From: JBGVMW01 sp045125095
GTDB taxonomy: Bacteria > Bacillota > Clostridia > Lachnospirales > Lachnospiraceae
Assembly (NCBI GenBank): GCA_045125095.1
Contig: JBGVMW010000116.1
Span: 4,457 to 68,456 of the forward strand
Direction of reading: 5' to 3'
DNA: 64,000 bases
Part shown: in pieces, positions 50,937 through 60,667 of the stretch
Layout of the letters: each line of letters opens with the position of its first letter
Position numbering within the stretch: position 1 is the stretch's first letter
Made by a program: the position numbers and the translations under genes
The notes under the pieces: generated by a model
What the model was told of the DNA's origin: nothing
The model's database searches: none
What the model saw: only the letters and a program-made list of their open reading frames with translations

Positions 50937-52730
50937 CTAAATGTTAAATATTTCGATATCTTTTTGTAAGGTATCGGCAATACTCTTTAATTCCTGTGCA
51001 GCATCTGCTAACTCTATAATAGTTGCATTTAATTCTTCCGCAGAAGCGTTTGTTTCTTCTGTGGAAGCAGCATTTTCTTCTGATACTGCAGATAGATTAG
51101 ATACTACATCCACAATACTTGCTCTGGAATCATCCAACGTCTTTGTACGATCACTGATTTCATTAATAGCATGTAACGATGTGGAAATACCATGACTTAC
51201 ATCTACAAACTTGTCTCTTGTCTGCTCTAATTTATCCTGTTGTTCTGCTACAATCTGCATTACCTCATCCATAGTCTCTACCGTTCTCGTAGAATCCTCT
51301 AATAAGACTGTAATAATATCTTCAATCTTGGAAGCAGATTCATTAGACTGCTCTGCTAATTTCTGAATTTGGTTTGCTACTACCGCAAAGCCTTTTCCTG
51401 CTTCACCTGCTCTTGCTGCCTCAATTGAAGCATTTAAGGATAACAAATTCGTCTCTTCCGCAATGGAGCTGATAAGATTAACCGCCTGACGAATCTGCTG
51501 TGCAGATTCGTTTGTTGTCTTTGTCTGCTCTGCAATACGATTAACAGCATCAATGGTTTTGTCATTTGATGCATTCAGCTCACCTATAATACGTGTAGCT
51601 TCACTTCCTGCTCTATCCATCTGTTTTGCATTCTGCGTCAATCCGGATACATCTTTCACAATATGTTCAATCATTTCGCCAATTTTTTCTATGCTGGCTG
51701 AAGCTGTTTCCGTCTCATCAGCTAGCATACTGGCGCCATTGGCAATTTCTTCGATAGCACTTGTCAATTCTTGTGTGTTATGTCTTGTAGAATCAGTCGT
51801 TGCTTCTAAAGCAGTGGAAGCTTTAGAAAGACGTCCCACAACATTCTGCATATTACCTATAATACTCTTAAGTTCTTCTCTCAGTTTCTCAACATGCTTA
51901 AAAATTTCACCAATCTCATCTTTTCTATTAACACGCTTCACATTAGACGCTACTCTTAAATCTCCTTTAGCAACCTTCTCTAATACTACCATCGAACCAT
52001 TCAATGCCCTAACCATGCTTCGTCCAATCACAACAGAAATAACAATTGCGATTACCATAATAACAATCGCAACCATAAAGATCTTAATTGTTTCGCTATA
52101 TACAAGACTACGAACAGATTCACTTCTAATACCACAGAACATCATGCCTTCTGCCTGTCCTGAAGCTCCTAACAACGGAACATATGCGCCATAAAAATGC
52201 TCACCTTCTATAACGATATCATTATCAAAATAATCTTCTGCGTTATTCAGAACCCGTTCTACAACTGCTTCGCTCACAGTAGTTCCAACAATACGTTCTC
52301 CAGATTCATTCTCAATTGTTGTTGCCACTCTGGTATCATGGTACACAACCGTACAATCAATACCTGTACGTTCCTTAAAACTATCAATCATTGTCGTATT
52401 ATCAGAAATCTTCGTCATACCCTTATATACATCACCACCTGGGCTCTGTATATAACTTCCTGTAATACCTTCACTGTACATTTTTTCCAATGCAATTGCT
52501 GCATTGGTTAATTCCGATGCCACCCTGTTTTCCAAGGAATTCGTTAAGATAATATTTGAATATACGGCAAGTATCACACCTAATGCAAGTACCGGAATAA
52601 TTGACATTCCCAGAATTTTAACAATCAATCCAGTCGATTTTTTCTTCTTATCTGATGCTTTTCCTTTCGTTTTTACTTTTGTTTTTACCTTTGGTTCAGC
52701 CTTCTCCCCTGCTTTAGCCTTTCCCTTCAT
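50937..52730 (-). CDS. Methyl-accepting chemotaxis protein
   Basis: The 597-residue receptor has an unusual Lys/Thr-rich cytoplasmic start (residues 1-35, KVKTKVKTKGK). TM1 follows (about 36-60), then a sensor domain of about 150 residues (Cache-like: FKERTGIDCTVVYHDTRVATTI), TM2 (about 215-238) and HAMP. A long coiled-coil signalling domain follows with the hairpin tip EETNLLSLNASIEAARAGEAGKGFAVVANQI. The ligand is unknown. It feeds the CheA/CheW/CheV system, of which cheV is in this window. Confidence 0.95.
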   Translation of the reverse strand: MKGKAKAGEKAEPKVKTKVKTKGKASDKKKKSTGLIVKILGMSIIPVLALGVILAVYSNIILTNSLENRVASELTNAAIALEKMYSEGITGSYIQSPGGDVYKGMTKISDNTTMIDSFKERTGIDCTVVYHDTRVATTIENESGERIVGTTVSEAVVERVLNNAEDYFDNDIVIEGEHFYGAYVPLLGASGQAEGMMFCGIRSESVRSLVYSETIKIFMVAIVIMVIAIVISVVIGRSMVRALNGSMVVLEKVAKGDLRVASNVKRVNRKDEIGEIFKHVEKLREELKSIIGNMQNVVGRLSKASTALEATTDSTRHNTQELTSAIEEIANGASMLADETETASASIEKIGEMIEHIVKDVSGLTQNAKQMDRAGSEATRIIGELNASNDKTIDAVNRIAEQTKTTNESAQQIRQAVNLISSIAEETNLLSLNASIEAARAGEAGKGFAVVANQIQKLAEQSNESASKIEDIITVLLEDSTRTVETMDEVMQIVAEQQDKLEQTRDKFVDVSHGISTSLHAINEISDRTKTLDDSRASIVDVVSNLSAVSEENAASTEETNASAEELNATIIELADAAQELKSIADTLQKDIEIFNI

Positions 52731-52852
52731 ATGACCCCTCCTCAGTAATTTGTTAAAGTTTTACACATTTTATACTCCATTGTTTTATACTTTATTAAAA
52801 TTATACAATTTCTGCCCCCAAAAGTCAATAGTGTTATTACTTTTAAAGCTAT

Positions 52853-54115
52853 TTATACAAGAATTTTCTGTCGTATTGGTAAAATTCCTTCATATATTCT
52901 GCCATTCTGCATATCAAGAGTGATGTATTCTCCTTCAATAATTTCTTCATGCTTTATACTGCCTCTATTTGCAGAATTCAACATACAACATGCTGTAATG
53001 CATCGTTTTCCAGCGCCCAATGCAAGACTTGCTGCGTGAGAAGTAACACCACCTGAAGCAGAAACAATTCCATCCGCTTTAAAAAACGCTTCCATGTGCT
53101 CTATTGATAAATCTTCGCATATGTATATCACATTCTCTCCCGCCTTCTTCCATTCATTTACAGCTTCTAATGAATAAGCAGCTTTCCCGGAAATGTCACT
53201 AATTCCAAAAGGAATCCCTTCTCCCAATACACGATGCTTTTCTTTCTCCGTACTTTCCATATATGACAATGATGTTTGATTTTCACAATTCTGCCCTGTC
53301 TCATGCTTCCACACTTCTTCAGCAAATTGGCTGCATCTTGCTTTTCTGTTCTGCAGAATATAAAGCTTCCCCTCTTCAACGGTAAATTCTATCTCCTGTA
53401 TTTCACGATAATGCTGTTCAAGAAACTTTGCATATTTCATAAGCATTTCATACTGCCTACGAAATTTCTTTTTCATCTCCTGCAACGGATACGGAATTGT
53501 TCTGCCCCCTACCAATAATTCCCCCTGTGCAACAGGAAGAAATTCGCCAAACAATTCATTCTGACCAGTGGATGGATTTCTCGTATAACAAACACCCGTT
53601 CCTGACATTTCAGAAGCCTTTCCATTCACCATCTGCTGAATAATGACTGCTGTACCACAATCATCAGGAATTGCGTATTGTTTTCGATAGACTTTTGCTC
53701 TGTCACTCTCCCATGATAAAAGAACCTTTTCGATACATTCTTTCATTTTCTCTCTATCTGTAATATTGCAATATGTAGCAAGTATACCAGGCATAGATAT
53801 CGCAGCACCAGAACGTACCGATAACACAAGGCCATCTTCTAAGCCAGATAATTTTTTACCGGTTCTTTTTTCTAACTGTCGCAATTCAAGTTCCACTTCT
53901 ATCAGCACCTGCTCCATCAATTCATTTCTATCTTCTTCTACTCTCTCAAAATAACTGCGGCATAATGATGTTTCAATAAAAAATCCATCCGGAACCGGTA
54001 TTCCCATTCGATACATGTCTGCAATCCCATATCCTTTTAAACCAATTTCAAGAGCTGTCTTTCCCCATGCATCTTGAAATGCAATACACCATTTATTTTT
54101 CTTTAACATATTCAC
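52853..54115 (-). CDS. PPDK-like protein without the PEP/pyruvate domain
   Basis: The 420-residue protein resembles the first half of pyruvate phosphate dikinase. It has an ATP-grasp type domain (about 20-260, with MGIPVPDGFFIET, LSVRSGAAISMPG and FTVEEGKLYILQNRKARCS), followed by the phosphohistidine domain. The catalytic His is at about 360 in ASGGVTSHAASLALGAGKRC. The PEP-binding TIM barrel that should follow is absent, and the next 120 bases hold no remnant of it. A full PPDK has about 870 residues. It might phosphorylate a partner protein or another substrate, as related phosphotransferases do. This is not provable here. Confidence 0.85.
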   Translation of the reverse strand: MNMLKKNKWCIAFQDAWGKTALEIGLKGYGIADMYRMGIPVPDGFFIETSLCRSYFERVEEDRNELMEQVLIEVELELRQLEKRTGKKLSGLEDGLVLSVRSGAAISMPGILATYCNITDREKMKECIEKVLLSWESDRAKVYRKQYAIPDDCGTAVIIQQMVNGKASEMSGTGVCYTRNPSTGQNELFGEFLPVAQGELLVGGRTIPYPLQEMKKKFRRQYEMLMKYAKFLEQHYREIQEIEFTVEEGKLYILQNRKARCSQFAEEVWKHETGQNCENQTSLSYMESTEKEKHRVLGEGIPFGISDISGKAAYSLEAVNEWKKAGENVIYICEDLSIEHMEAFFKADGIVSASGGVTSHAASLALGAGKRCITACCMLNSANRGSIKHEEIIEGEYITLDMQNGRIYEGILPIRQKILV

Positions 54116-54230
54116 ACCATCTCTTTCTCGTCAATTCCATGTGACAAATATGTTACTGCAATCTGCTTTTTTCAACAAGAGGAAAACTGTCGAAGAACGC
54201 CAGAATATTTCTATTTTTCTCGACATTTTT

Positions 54231-54262
54231 TATGCTGGTGTACTAGGAAATTTTCCAGCATA
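54231..54262. repeat. Remnant palindromic element at the thrS terminator
   Basis: TATGCTGG at 54231-54238 pairs with CCAGCATA at 54255-54262. The interior TGTACTAGGAAATTTT contains the start of a family C element. It directly abuts the T-tract of the thrS terminator. Confidence 0.6.
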
Positions 54263-54340
54263 TAAAAAAGAACTGTCGCGATTAAGCATGTTTGAAACCT
54301 TGCGACAACTTGTATCACCCTTGCTTAATGCGACAGTTCT
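54262..54340 (-). terminator. Terminator of thrS
   Basis: AGAACTGTCGCATTAAGCA pairs with a complementary arm (one bulge) across a 33-nt loop. A T6 run follows on the minus strand. Confidence 0.8.
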
Positions 54341-54360
54341 ATACGATATATTACAAATAT

Positions 54361-56319
54361 TTATTTATCTTCCTGCACTTCTATCTTGCGAATTTCTTTT
54401 GTGCGGATTTCTTTACAGATTGCATCAATGAAGTCAGCTAATGGTTTCTGACCTTCATCACCTAAGAAACGGCTTCTGACAGAAACAACTCCTTCTTCTT
54501 CTTCCTTCTGACCAACTACCAGCATATATGGGATTTTGTTCAGACGAGCTTCACGGATCTTGTAACCAATCTTTTCAGAACGATTATCTGTGGTTGCCAG
54601 GATACCATTTTCCTTCAATTCTGCTTCTACCTTTGCAGCATACTCGCTGTACTTCTCAGAAATTGGAAGGACACGAACCTGCTCTGGGCATAACCAGGTT
54701 GGGAACATACCGGCATATTTTTCAATTAACCATGCTAATGTTCTCTCATAGCATCCCATACTTGTTCTGTGAATAATATATGGGCGAACCTTTTCACCAT
54801 TCTGGTCTACATAGTACATATCAAACTGCTCTGCCAATAAAGCATCCCACTGAATGGTAATCATAGTATCTTCTTTACCATATACATTCTTTGCCTGAAT
54901 ATCTACCTTTGGTCCATAAAAAGCGGCCTCTCCTGCTGCTTCTGTAAATGGAATCTCTAATTCATTTAACACATCGCGGATTCTCTGCTCTGTTTCTTCC
55001 CATACTTCTGCAGAACCAATGTATTTTTCTGAGTTTTCCGGATCCCATTTTGACAGACGGTATGTGACATCTTCCTCTACCCCTAATGTTCTTAAACAAT
55101 ATCTTGCTAAATCAAGACATCCTTTGAATTCTTCATCCATCTGATCTGGTCTTACAATCAAATGTCCCTCTGAGATAGTAAACTGACGCACTCTTGTCAA
55201 GCCGTGCATTTCACCGGAATCCTCCTGACGGAATAAAGTAGATGTCTCGCCATAACGAAGTGGTAAATCACGGTAAGATTTCTGACTTGCCTTGTATACA
55301 TAGTACTGGAATGGACATGTCATTGGACGAAGTGCAAATACTTCCTTGTCTGTTTCCTCGTCTCCCATAACGAACATACCATCTTTGTAGTGATCCCAAT
55401 GTCCTGAAATCTTATATAAATCGCTCTTTGCCATTAATGGGGTTTTTGTTCTTACATACCCTCTCTTTTCTTCTTCATCTTCAATCCATCTCTGCATTGT
55501 CTGTATCATCTTTGCGCCCTTTGGCATCAGAAGTGGCAAGCCCTGTCCAATAACATCTACTGTTGTGAACAGTTCCATTTCACGTCCTAATTTGTTGTGG
55601 TCACGCTTCTTGATGTCTTCTAAGTATGCTAAATATTCTTCTAACTCTTCTTTTTTTGTATAAGCGGTACCATAAATACGCGCTAACATTTTATTCTTTT
55701 CATTTCCTCTCCAGTATGCACCTGATGAAGAAATTAACTTGAATGCCCTAATTGGCTTTGTTGACATTAAGTGTGGTCCTGCACAGAGGTCTGTAAATTC
55801 ACCCTGGCTGTAGAAGGAAATCTCTGCATCTTCCGGTAAATCCTGAATTAATTCTACCTTATACGGCTCTCCCTTTTCTTCCATGAACTTGATTGCTTCT
55901 GCTCTTGGAAGTGTGAAACGTTCAATCGCCTTTCCTTCTTTAATAATCTTCTTCATTTCTTTTTCGATGGCATCCAAATCTTCTCTTGTAAAAGATTCGG
56001 AATCGAAATCATAATAGAAGCCTGTGTCAATAGATGGTCCAATTGCAAGCTTTGCTTCCGGGCGAATGCGTTTTACTGCTTCTGCTAATACATGGGAAGC
56101 AGTATGACGATATGCTGCTAAACCAGCCGGATCATTGGCTGTCAAAATGCTTAAATTGCAATCTGTATCAATTACTGTTCGTAAATCTACTACCTCTCCA
56201 TTCACTTCTCCGGCACATGCCATACGTGCCAAGCCTTCACTGATGTCTTTTGCAATGTCAATCACTGACATGGACTGTGCATATTCCTTAACGGAACCAT
56301 CTTTTAATGTAACTTTCAT
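54361..56319 (-). CDS. thrS: Threonyl-tRNA synthetase
   Basis: This class II synthetase charges tRNA-Thr. The 652-residue protein starts with a TGS domain (1-62). The editing domain follows, with the HxxxH metal motif in TASHVLAEA and the partner Cys/His in DLCAGPHL. The class II catalytic core carries MTCPFQYYVYK, the motif-2 region and IHRTSMGCYERTLAWLIEKYAG. A C-terminal anticodon-binding domain is present. It stands behind a Thr T-box, separated from it by repeats. Confidence 0.99.
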   Translation of the reverse strand: MKVTLKDGSVKEYAQSMSVIDIAKDISEGLARMACAGEVNGEVVDLRTVIDTDCNLSILTANDPAGLAAYRHTASHVLAEAVKRIRPEAKLAIGPSIDTGFYYDFDSESFTREDLDAIEKEMKKIIKEGKAIERFTLPRAEAIKFMEEKGEPYKVELIQDLPEDAEISFYSQGEFTDLCAGPHLMSTKPIRAFKLISSSGAYWRGNEKNKMLARIYGTAYTKKEELEEYLAYLEDIKKRDHNKLGREMELFTTVDVIGQGLPLLMPKGAKMIQTMQRWIEDEEEKRGYVRTKTPLMAKSDLYKISGHWDHYKDGMFVMGDEETDKEVFALRPMTCPFQYYVYKASQKSYRDLPLRYGETSTLFRQEDSGEMHGLTRVRQFTISEGHLIVRPDQMDEEFKGCLDLARYCLRTLGVEEDVTYRLSKWDPENSEKYIGSAEVWEETEQRIRDVLNELEIPFTEAAGEAAFYGPKVDIQAKNVYGKEDTMITIQWDALLAEQFDMYYVDQNGEKVRPYIIHRTSMGCYERTLAWLIEKYAGMFPTWLCPEQVRVLPISEKYSEYAAKVEAELKENGILATTDNRSEKIGYKIREARLNKIPYMLVVGQKEEEEGVVSVRSRFLGDEGQKPLADFIDAICKEIRTKEIRKIEVQEDK

Positions 56320-56349
56320 GTTCTTACTTCCTTTCGTTTCATGAATTAA

Positions 56350-56412
56350 TAGGCATTTGCGAAAGTGAAACCCATCCGCAAATTGTCAGAATTGTTTGTG
56401 CAAATAGCTACT
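56350..56412 (+). repeat. Partial copy of the long family F hairpin
   Basis: TAGGCATTTGCGAAAGTG...GTCAGAATTGTTTGTGCAAATAGCTA matches the left half of the element at 38163-38409. The right half is missing. It lies in the thrS leader between the terminator and the start codon. Confidence 0.7.
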
Positions 56413-56447
56413 TGCAGAACTCCTGCAATCAGCGCATCACTTTTATA

Positions 56448-56502
56448 TGCTGGAAACTTTCATGTATAACATTTCGAAATAAACCGTTGTAATTTCCTAG
56501 TA
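56448..56502 (+). repeat. Family C palindromic element, copy 4
   Basis: A 55-bp element, TGCTGGAAACTTTCA to TGTAATTTCCTAGTA. It abuts the T-tract of the Thr T-box terminator (TATATAAAAAA on the plus strand). Confidence 0.8.
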
Positions 56503-56778
56503 TATAAAAAATCCCTAATTGCAATCACTTGCAATTAGGGACGAATTATCAAATCCGTGGTTCCACCCACATTTATTTTCATGTGACATTTTAACCACAC
56601 GAAAACCTCAAAGATGATAACGGTGTCAAACCGGGCTGTATTAAAGCCACTCAGAGATGGTCTTCCATATAATTCCTAACAGGATGCTTCCACCATGAAC
56701 AAAATCGTTCCCACATCCCTCTCTGGGATATTCCTTACATGTACTGTTCTCGTCTACGCATTTTCTTCGTTACGCTAT
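56503..56778 (-). promoter_or_regulatory. T-box leader of thrS, Thr (ACC) specifier
   Basis: On the minus strand GGGTGGAACCACGG is the T-box core at about 56555-56568. The terminator hairpin is at 56511-56541, with a T-run at 56505-56510. In Stem I the context GAAG-ACC-ATC TCTGAG places a Thr codon at 56659-56661. The specifier is read by position relative to the TCTGAG turn and so is slightly less certain than the other two leaders. Confidence 0.9.
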
Positions 56779-56782
56779 AAAA

Positions 56783-56811
56783 AATATACTCCAGATTTCA
56801 TTTTCTGTCAA
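56783..56811 (-). promoter_or_regulatory. Sigma-A promoter of the thrS T-box transcript
   Basis: TTGACA (56806-56811), 17 bp, TATATT (56783-56788) on the minus strand. The -35 box lies only ten bases past the ptsG stop codon, with no terminator between. Confidence 0.88.
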
Positions 56812-56820
56812 GTATTCTTT

Positions 56821-58950
56821 TTATTCTTCGTAAACATCTATTGCAAACAAATCATCGCCAGCCTTGATACTTCCTTCATGCAACAGACGGATTTTCTGGT
56901 TATCTTCTAATTCTGTGCAGATAACCGGTGTTACTACTGATGGTGCATTCTCCTTAAGGAACGGAATGTCAATCTTCATCAGCACATCACCTTTTTTCAC
57001 TTCCTGTCCATCGCTTACAAGGACTTCAAAACCTTTTCCGTCTAATTTTACGGTATCAATTCCCACATGCAGCAACATAGCAATTCCGGTTTTTGTCTGG
57101 AATCCAATAGCATGCTTAGACGGGAATACAAAAGTAACCTCACCATCTACAGGAGCCTTAATCTCAGCCGCCTTTGGCTCTACAGCCGCTCCATCACCCA
57201 TCATTTTGCCTGCAAATCCTTCATCCGGCACTTTGGAAAGATTCATTGCCTCACCGGTAATCGGGCTGCCTATGACAATTGTGTTGACTACTTTTTTATT
57301 TGTAGCTGTTGTGGTTTCTGCTGTTTTTTCTTCCGAAGCAGACACAGCTGTGTATTCTTCATTTGGAGCAGTTTCTAAATAATCCTCCAGATTGGACTTT
57401 ATTACCGTTACCTTTGGACCATAAATAACCTGTACACCATTACCTTTGCGAACCACACCAGATGCACCGGATGCTTTTAATAAATCATCCTGTACTAACT
57501 CTGCTTTGTAGACAGTACAACGAAGTCTTGTTGCACAGCAATCCACATCGGAAATATTTTTCTTTCCACCTAAGCCGTGACAAATCATTTCTGATATTTC
57601 ATCTACTGCTCCTGCGGCTCCACCGCTTTTCTTCGCTTCAAAATCACTTCGTTTATACAGCTTCACTTCACTACTGTCATCGCGACCAGGTGTCTTCCAG
57701 TCAAACTTCTTAATTAAGAAACTGAATAAGAAATAGTACACTACAAAATATGCAATACCTACAAGCGGAACCATAATCCAGTTTGTCTTTTCATTACCTT
57801 GCAGGATACCAAACAGGAATAAGTCAATCACACCACCAGAGAATGTCATTCCGACACCAACATTTAAAATATGCATCAGCATATAAGCTGCTCCGGCAAA
57901 TACACAATGAACAATATATAACGCAGGAGCTACAAACAAGAATGTAAATTCAAGTGGCTCTGTAATACCAGTAAGCATGGAAGTAAGAGCTGCAGAAAGA
58001 AGAAGACCTGATACTTCTTTCTTCTTTTCCGGTTTCGCCGTGCGATACATTGCTAATGCTGCACCTGGTAAACCAAAAATCATCAGTGGGAACTTACCAG
58101 ACATAAATCTGGTTGCTGACACTGCATAATGCTCTACACTAGGGTCTGCTAACTGTGCAAAGAAAATATTCTGTGCCCCTTCTACAACCTGCCCTGCAAC
58201 TTCTAAGGTACCACCCAGACCAGTTTGCCAGAATGGAAGATAGAATACATGATGCAAACCAAATGGAATCAATGCTCTTTCTAAGAAACCATATACCCAT
58301 GTTCCAGCATAGCCAGACTTCAATACCAAATCACCTAAGCTATAGATTCCTGCCTGGATCGGAGGCCATACAAAGAACATTAAAATACCAACAAGTACAT
58401 ATACCAGCGCACTGATAATCGGCACAAAACGTGTTCCACCAAAGAACGAAAGCATCTGTGGCAATTCAATCTTATAGAACCGGTTGTGAAGTGCTGCAAC
58501 ACCTAAGCCTACAATCATACCACCGAATACACCCATCTGTAAGGACTCAATACCTACTACAGATGTAGTAGCACCCTCTAACAATGCCTCTGCTCCACCA
58601 TTTAATGTAATCATGGCACTGATGGAAGCATGCATAATAAAGAAAGCAACCACCGCTGATAAAGCAGCAACTTCTTTTTCTTTCTTTGCCATACCAATGG
58701 CAACACCCATAGCAAATAAAATTGGTAAGTTATTAAATACAACATTACCAGCATCTTTCATTACCGTAAAGATGGCATACAAAATTGTTCCCGGTCCCAT
58801 TACTCCTAACAAATTATATGTCCCTAACATCGTTTCATTTGTTAAGGAGCCACCTAAACCTAACAGAAGACCAGCAACCGGAAGAATTGCAATCGGGAGC
58901 ATAAAGGATCTTCCTACCCTCTGTAAAACTCCAAAAATTTTGTCTTTCAT
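56821..58950 (-). CDS. ptsG: Glucose-type PTS permease EIICBA
   Basis: The 709-residue permease carries three domains in one chain. An EIIC membrane domain spans about 1-400. EIIB lies at about 455-535, with the phosphorylated Cys in DVDCCATRLRC. EIIA lies at about 560-700, with SPITGEAMNLSKVPDEGFAGKMMGDG and the active His in LLHVGIDTV. The domain order matches glucose or N-acetylglucosamine permeases. The exact sugar is uncertain. It is the last gene downstream of ptsH and ptsI, 78 bases after ptsI. Confidence 0.93.
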   Translation of the reverse strand: MKDKIFGVLQRVGRSFMLPIAILPVAGLLLGLGGSLTNETMLGTYNLLGVMGPGTILYAIFTVMKDAGNVVFNNLPILFAMGVAIGMAKKEKEVAALSAVVAFFIMHASISAMITLNGGAEALLEGATTSVVGIESLQMGVFGGMIVGLGVAALHNRFYKIELPQMLSFFGGTRFVPIISALVYVLVGILMFFVWPPIQAGIYSLGDLVLKSGYAGTWVYGFLERALIPFGLHHVFYLPFWQTGLGGTLEVAGQVVEGAQNIFFAQLADPSVEHYAVSATRFMSGKFPLMIFGLPGAALAMYRTAKPEKKKEVSGLLLSAALTSMLTGITEPLEFTFLFVAPALYIVHCVFAGAAYMLMHILNVGVGMTFSGGVIDLFLFGILQGNEKTNWIMVPLVGIAYFVVYYFLFSFLIKKFDWKTPGRDDSSEVKLYKRSDFEAKKSGGAAGAVDEISEMICHGLGGKKNISDVDCCATRLRCTVYKAELVQDDLLKASGASGVVRKGNGVQVIYGPKVTVIKSNLEDYLETAPNEEYTAVSASEEKTAETTTATNKKVVNTIVIGSPITGEAMNLSKVPDEGFAGKMMGDGAAVEPKAAEIKAPVDGEVTFVFPSKHAIGFQTKTGIAMLLHVGIDTVKLDGKGFEVLVSDGQEVKKGDVLMKIDIPFLKENAPSVVTPVICTELEDNQKIRLLHEGSIKAGDDLFAIDVYEE

Positions 58951-59028
58951 AGTTTCCCTTCCTTTCTCAGAAATATATGTTATTCACCTTACTATACACT
59001 TCCCATATTATATATTTCATTAAACTTA

Positions 59029-60651
59029 TTATTTAGACAAATCAAGACTTCTTACTTTTTGCCGCACAGGAAGGATAAATGTAGGCGAAACCGACAGCTC
59101 ATCTACGCCCATGCGCAGGAATTCCTCTGTCAAAGTAGTATCCGCTCCTAATTCCCCGCAAATACCAACCCATGCACCACCTTTGTGTCCATTCTCAATT
59201 GTCATCCGGATCAATCGCAATACTGCCGGATGATGAGAATCGTAAAAAGCATCCAATTTTGGATTCTGTCTGTCTATAGCAAGGGTGTACTGCGTCAAGT
59301 CATTGGTACCGATACTAAAGAAGTCTACTTCCTTAGCCAACTCCTCACTTACCATAACTGCCGCAGGTGTCTCAATCATAACACCAATTTCCACGTCCTT
59401 GTATGCGATTCCTTCCGTTGATAATTCTGCTTTTGCTTCCTCCAATACAGCCTTTGCCTGTCTTGCCTCATCCACAGAGATAATCATCGGAAACATAACA
59501 GAAATATTTCCAAATGCGCTTGCACGCAACAGCGCACGCAATTGTGTTTTGAATATATCCTTTTGTGTCAGGCAGATACGAATTGCTCTATAGCCCATAG
59601 CAGGATTTTCCTCTTTTTCAAGATTGAAGTAATCCACCTGCTTATCAGCACCGATATCAAGGGTACGGATAATAACCTTTTTGCCTGCCATATTTTCTGC
59701 AACAGTTTTGTATGCCAGAAACTGCTCATTTTCTGTTGGGAATGTATCAGATTCTAAGTATAAAAATTCACTTCGGAATAATCCCACACCCTCTGCACCA
59801 TTTAACAGAGCAGCACCGGCATCCGATACACTTCCAATATTGGCATATAGATGTATCTTACGCCCATCTATAGTAACCGTTTCCTGTCCCTTTAATTCTT
59901 TTAATAACTCCTGTTTACGGATATCTTCTTCCAACTTCTTCTTTGCTTCTTCTAAAACTGCTTCATCCGGATCAATGATTACTGTTCCCGCATAACCATC
60001 CAGCACTGCCAACTTTCCATGCCAGTCTTTTTTGATATCCACATTAATTAATGCTGGAATATTCATAGTTCTTGCCAAAATAGCCGTATGCGAATTCGAT
60101 GAGCCGTGACGTGTCACAAAACCTAACAGCTTTGATTTATCCATCTGTACAGTTTCGCTCGGTGCCAAATCATCAGCCACTAAAATAACCGGTTCCGAAA
60201 CACCAGACATATCACTATTGTTACCAGTAAGCACATTTACGATACGCTCTGAAATATCCTTTACATCCGCAGCTCTTGCTTTCATGTAATCGTCATCCAT
60301 TTCGCCAAACATAGCTGAAAAATTGTCTCCTGTTATGGCAACTGCGTATTCTGCAGTCATTTCCTGGCCACGAATGATGTTATAGACAGAATCACAGTAA
60401 TCGTCATCATCTAACATCATCATATGCACTTCAAAAATGGCAGCTTCTGCTTCTCCCACTTCTTTCTGGGCTTTTTCAAAAAGCACTTGAAGCTGTCTCT
60501 GTGCTTCACATTTTGCTTCTTCAAAACGCTTTACTTCTGCTTCTACATCAGAAACCTTTTCTCGCTTTACAATAGCCTGATTCTTCTCATAGAAAAAGAT
60601 TTTTCCAATGGCTACCTTGCGAAAAATTGTTTTTCCTGTATACTGCTCCAT
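59029..60651 (-). CDS. ptsI: PTS enzyme I
   Basis: Enzyme I transfers phosphate from PEP to HPr. The start MEQYTGKTIF (540 residues) has AAAAGGGG upstream. Longer frames are unlikely. The phosphohistidine is in RHGSSNSHTAILAR. The PEP-binding barrel contains GLFRSEFLYL, VMIETPAAV, SIGTNDLTQY and the acid-base Cys in GICGELGAD. It lies 16 bases after ptsH. Confidence 0.98.
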   Translation of the reverse strand: MEQYTGKTIFRKVAIGKIFFYEKNQAIVKREKVSDVEAEVKRFEEAKCEAQRQLQVLFEKAQKEVGEAEAAIFEVHMMMLDDDDYCDSVYNIIRGQEMTAEYAVAITGDNFSAMFGEMDDDYMKARAADVKDISERIVNVLTGNNSDMSGVSEPVILVADDLAPSETVQMDKSKLLGFVTRHGSSNSHTAILARTMNIPALINVDIKKDWHGKLAVLDGYAGTVIIDPDEAVLEEAKKKLEEDIRKQELLKELKGQETVTIDGRKIHLYANIGSVSDAGAALLNGAEGVGLFRSEFLYLESDTFPTENEQFLAYKTVAENMAGKKVIIRTLDIGADKQVDYFNLEKEENPAMGYRAIRICLTQKDIFKTQLRALLRASAFGNISVMFPMIISVDEARQAKAVLEEAKAELSTEGIAYKDVEIGVMIETPAAVMVSEELAKEVDFFSIGTNDLTQYTLAIDRQNPKLDAFYDSHHPAVLRLIRMTIENGHKGGAWVGICGELGADTTLTEEFLRMGVDELSVSPTFILPVRQKVRSLDLSK

Positions 60652-60667
60652 AAAACACACCCCTTTT

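Noticed and set aside
52853..54115. PPDK-like gene as a pseudogene
   Set aside because: No remnant of the PEP domain follows the stop and the frame is free of disruptions, so a natural short form is more likely than decay.
6651..56502. Dispersed repeats as a CRISPR array
   Set aside because: Copies are kilobases apart, of several lengths, with no regular spacers and no cas genes nearby.
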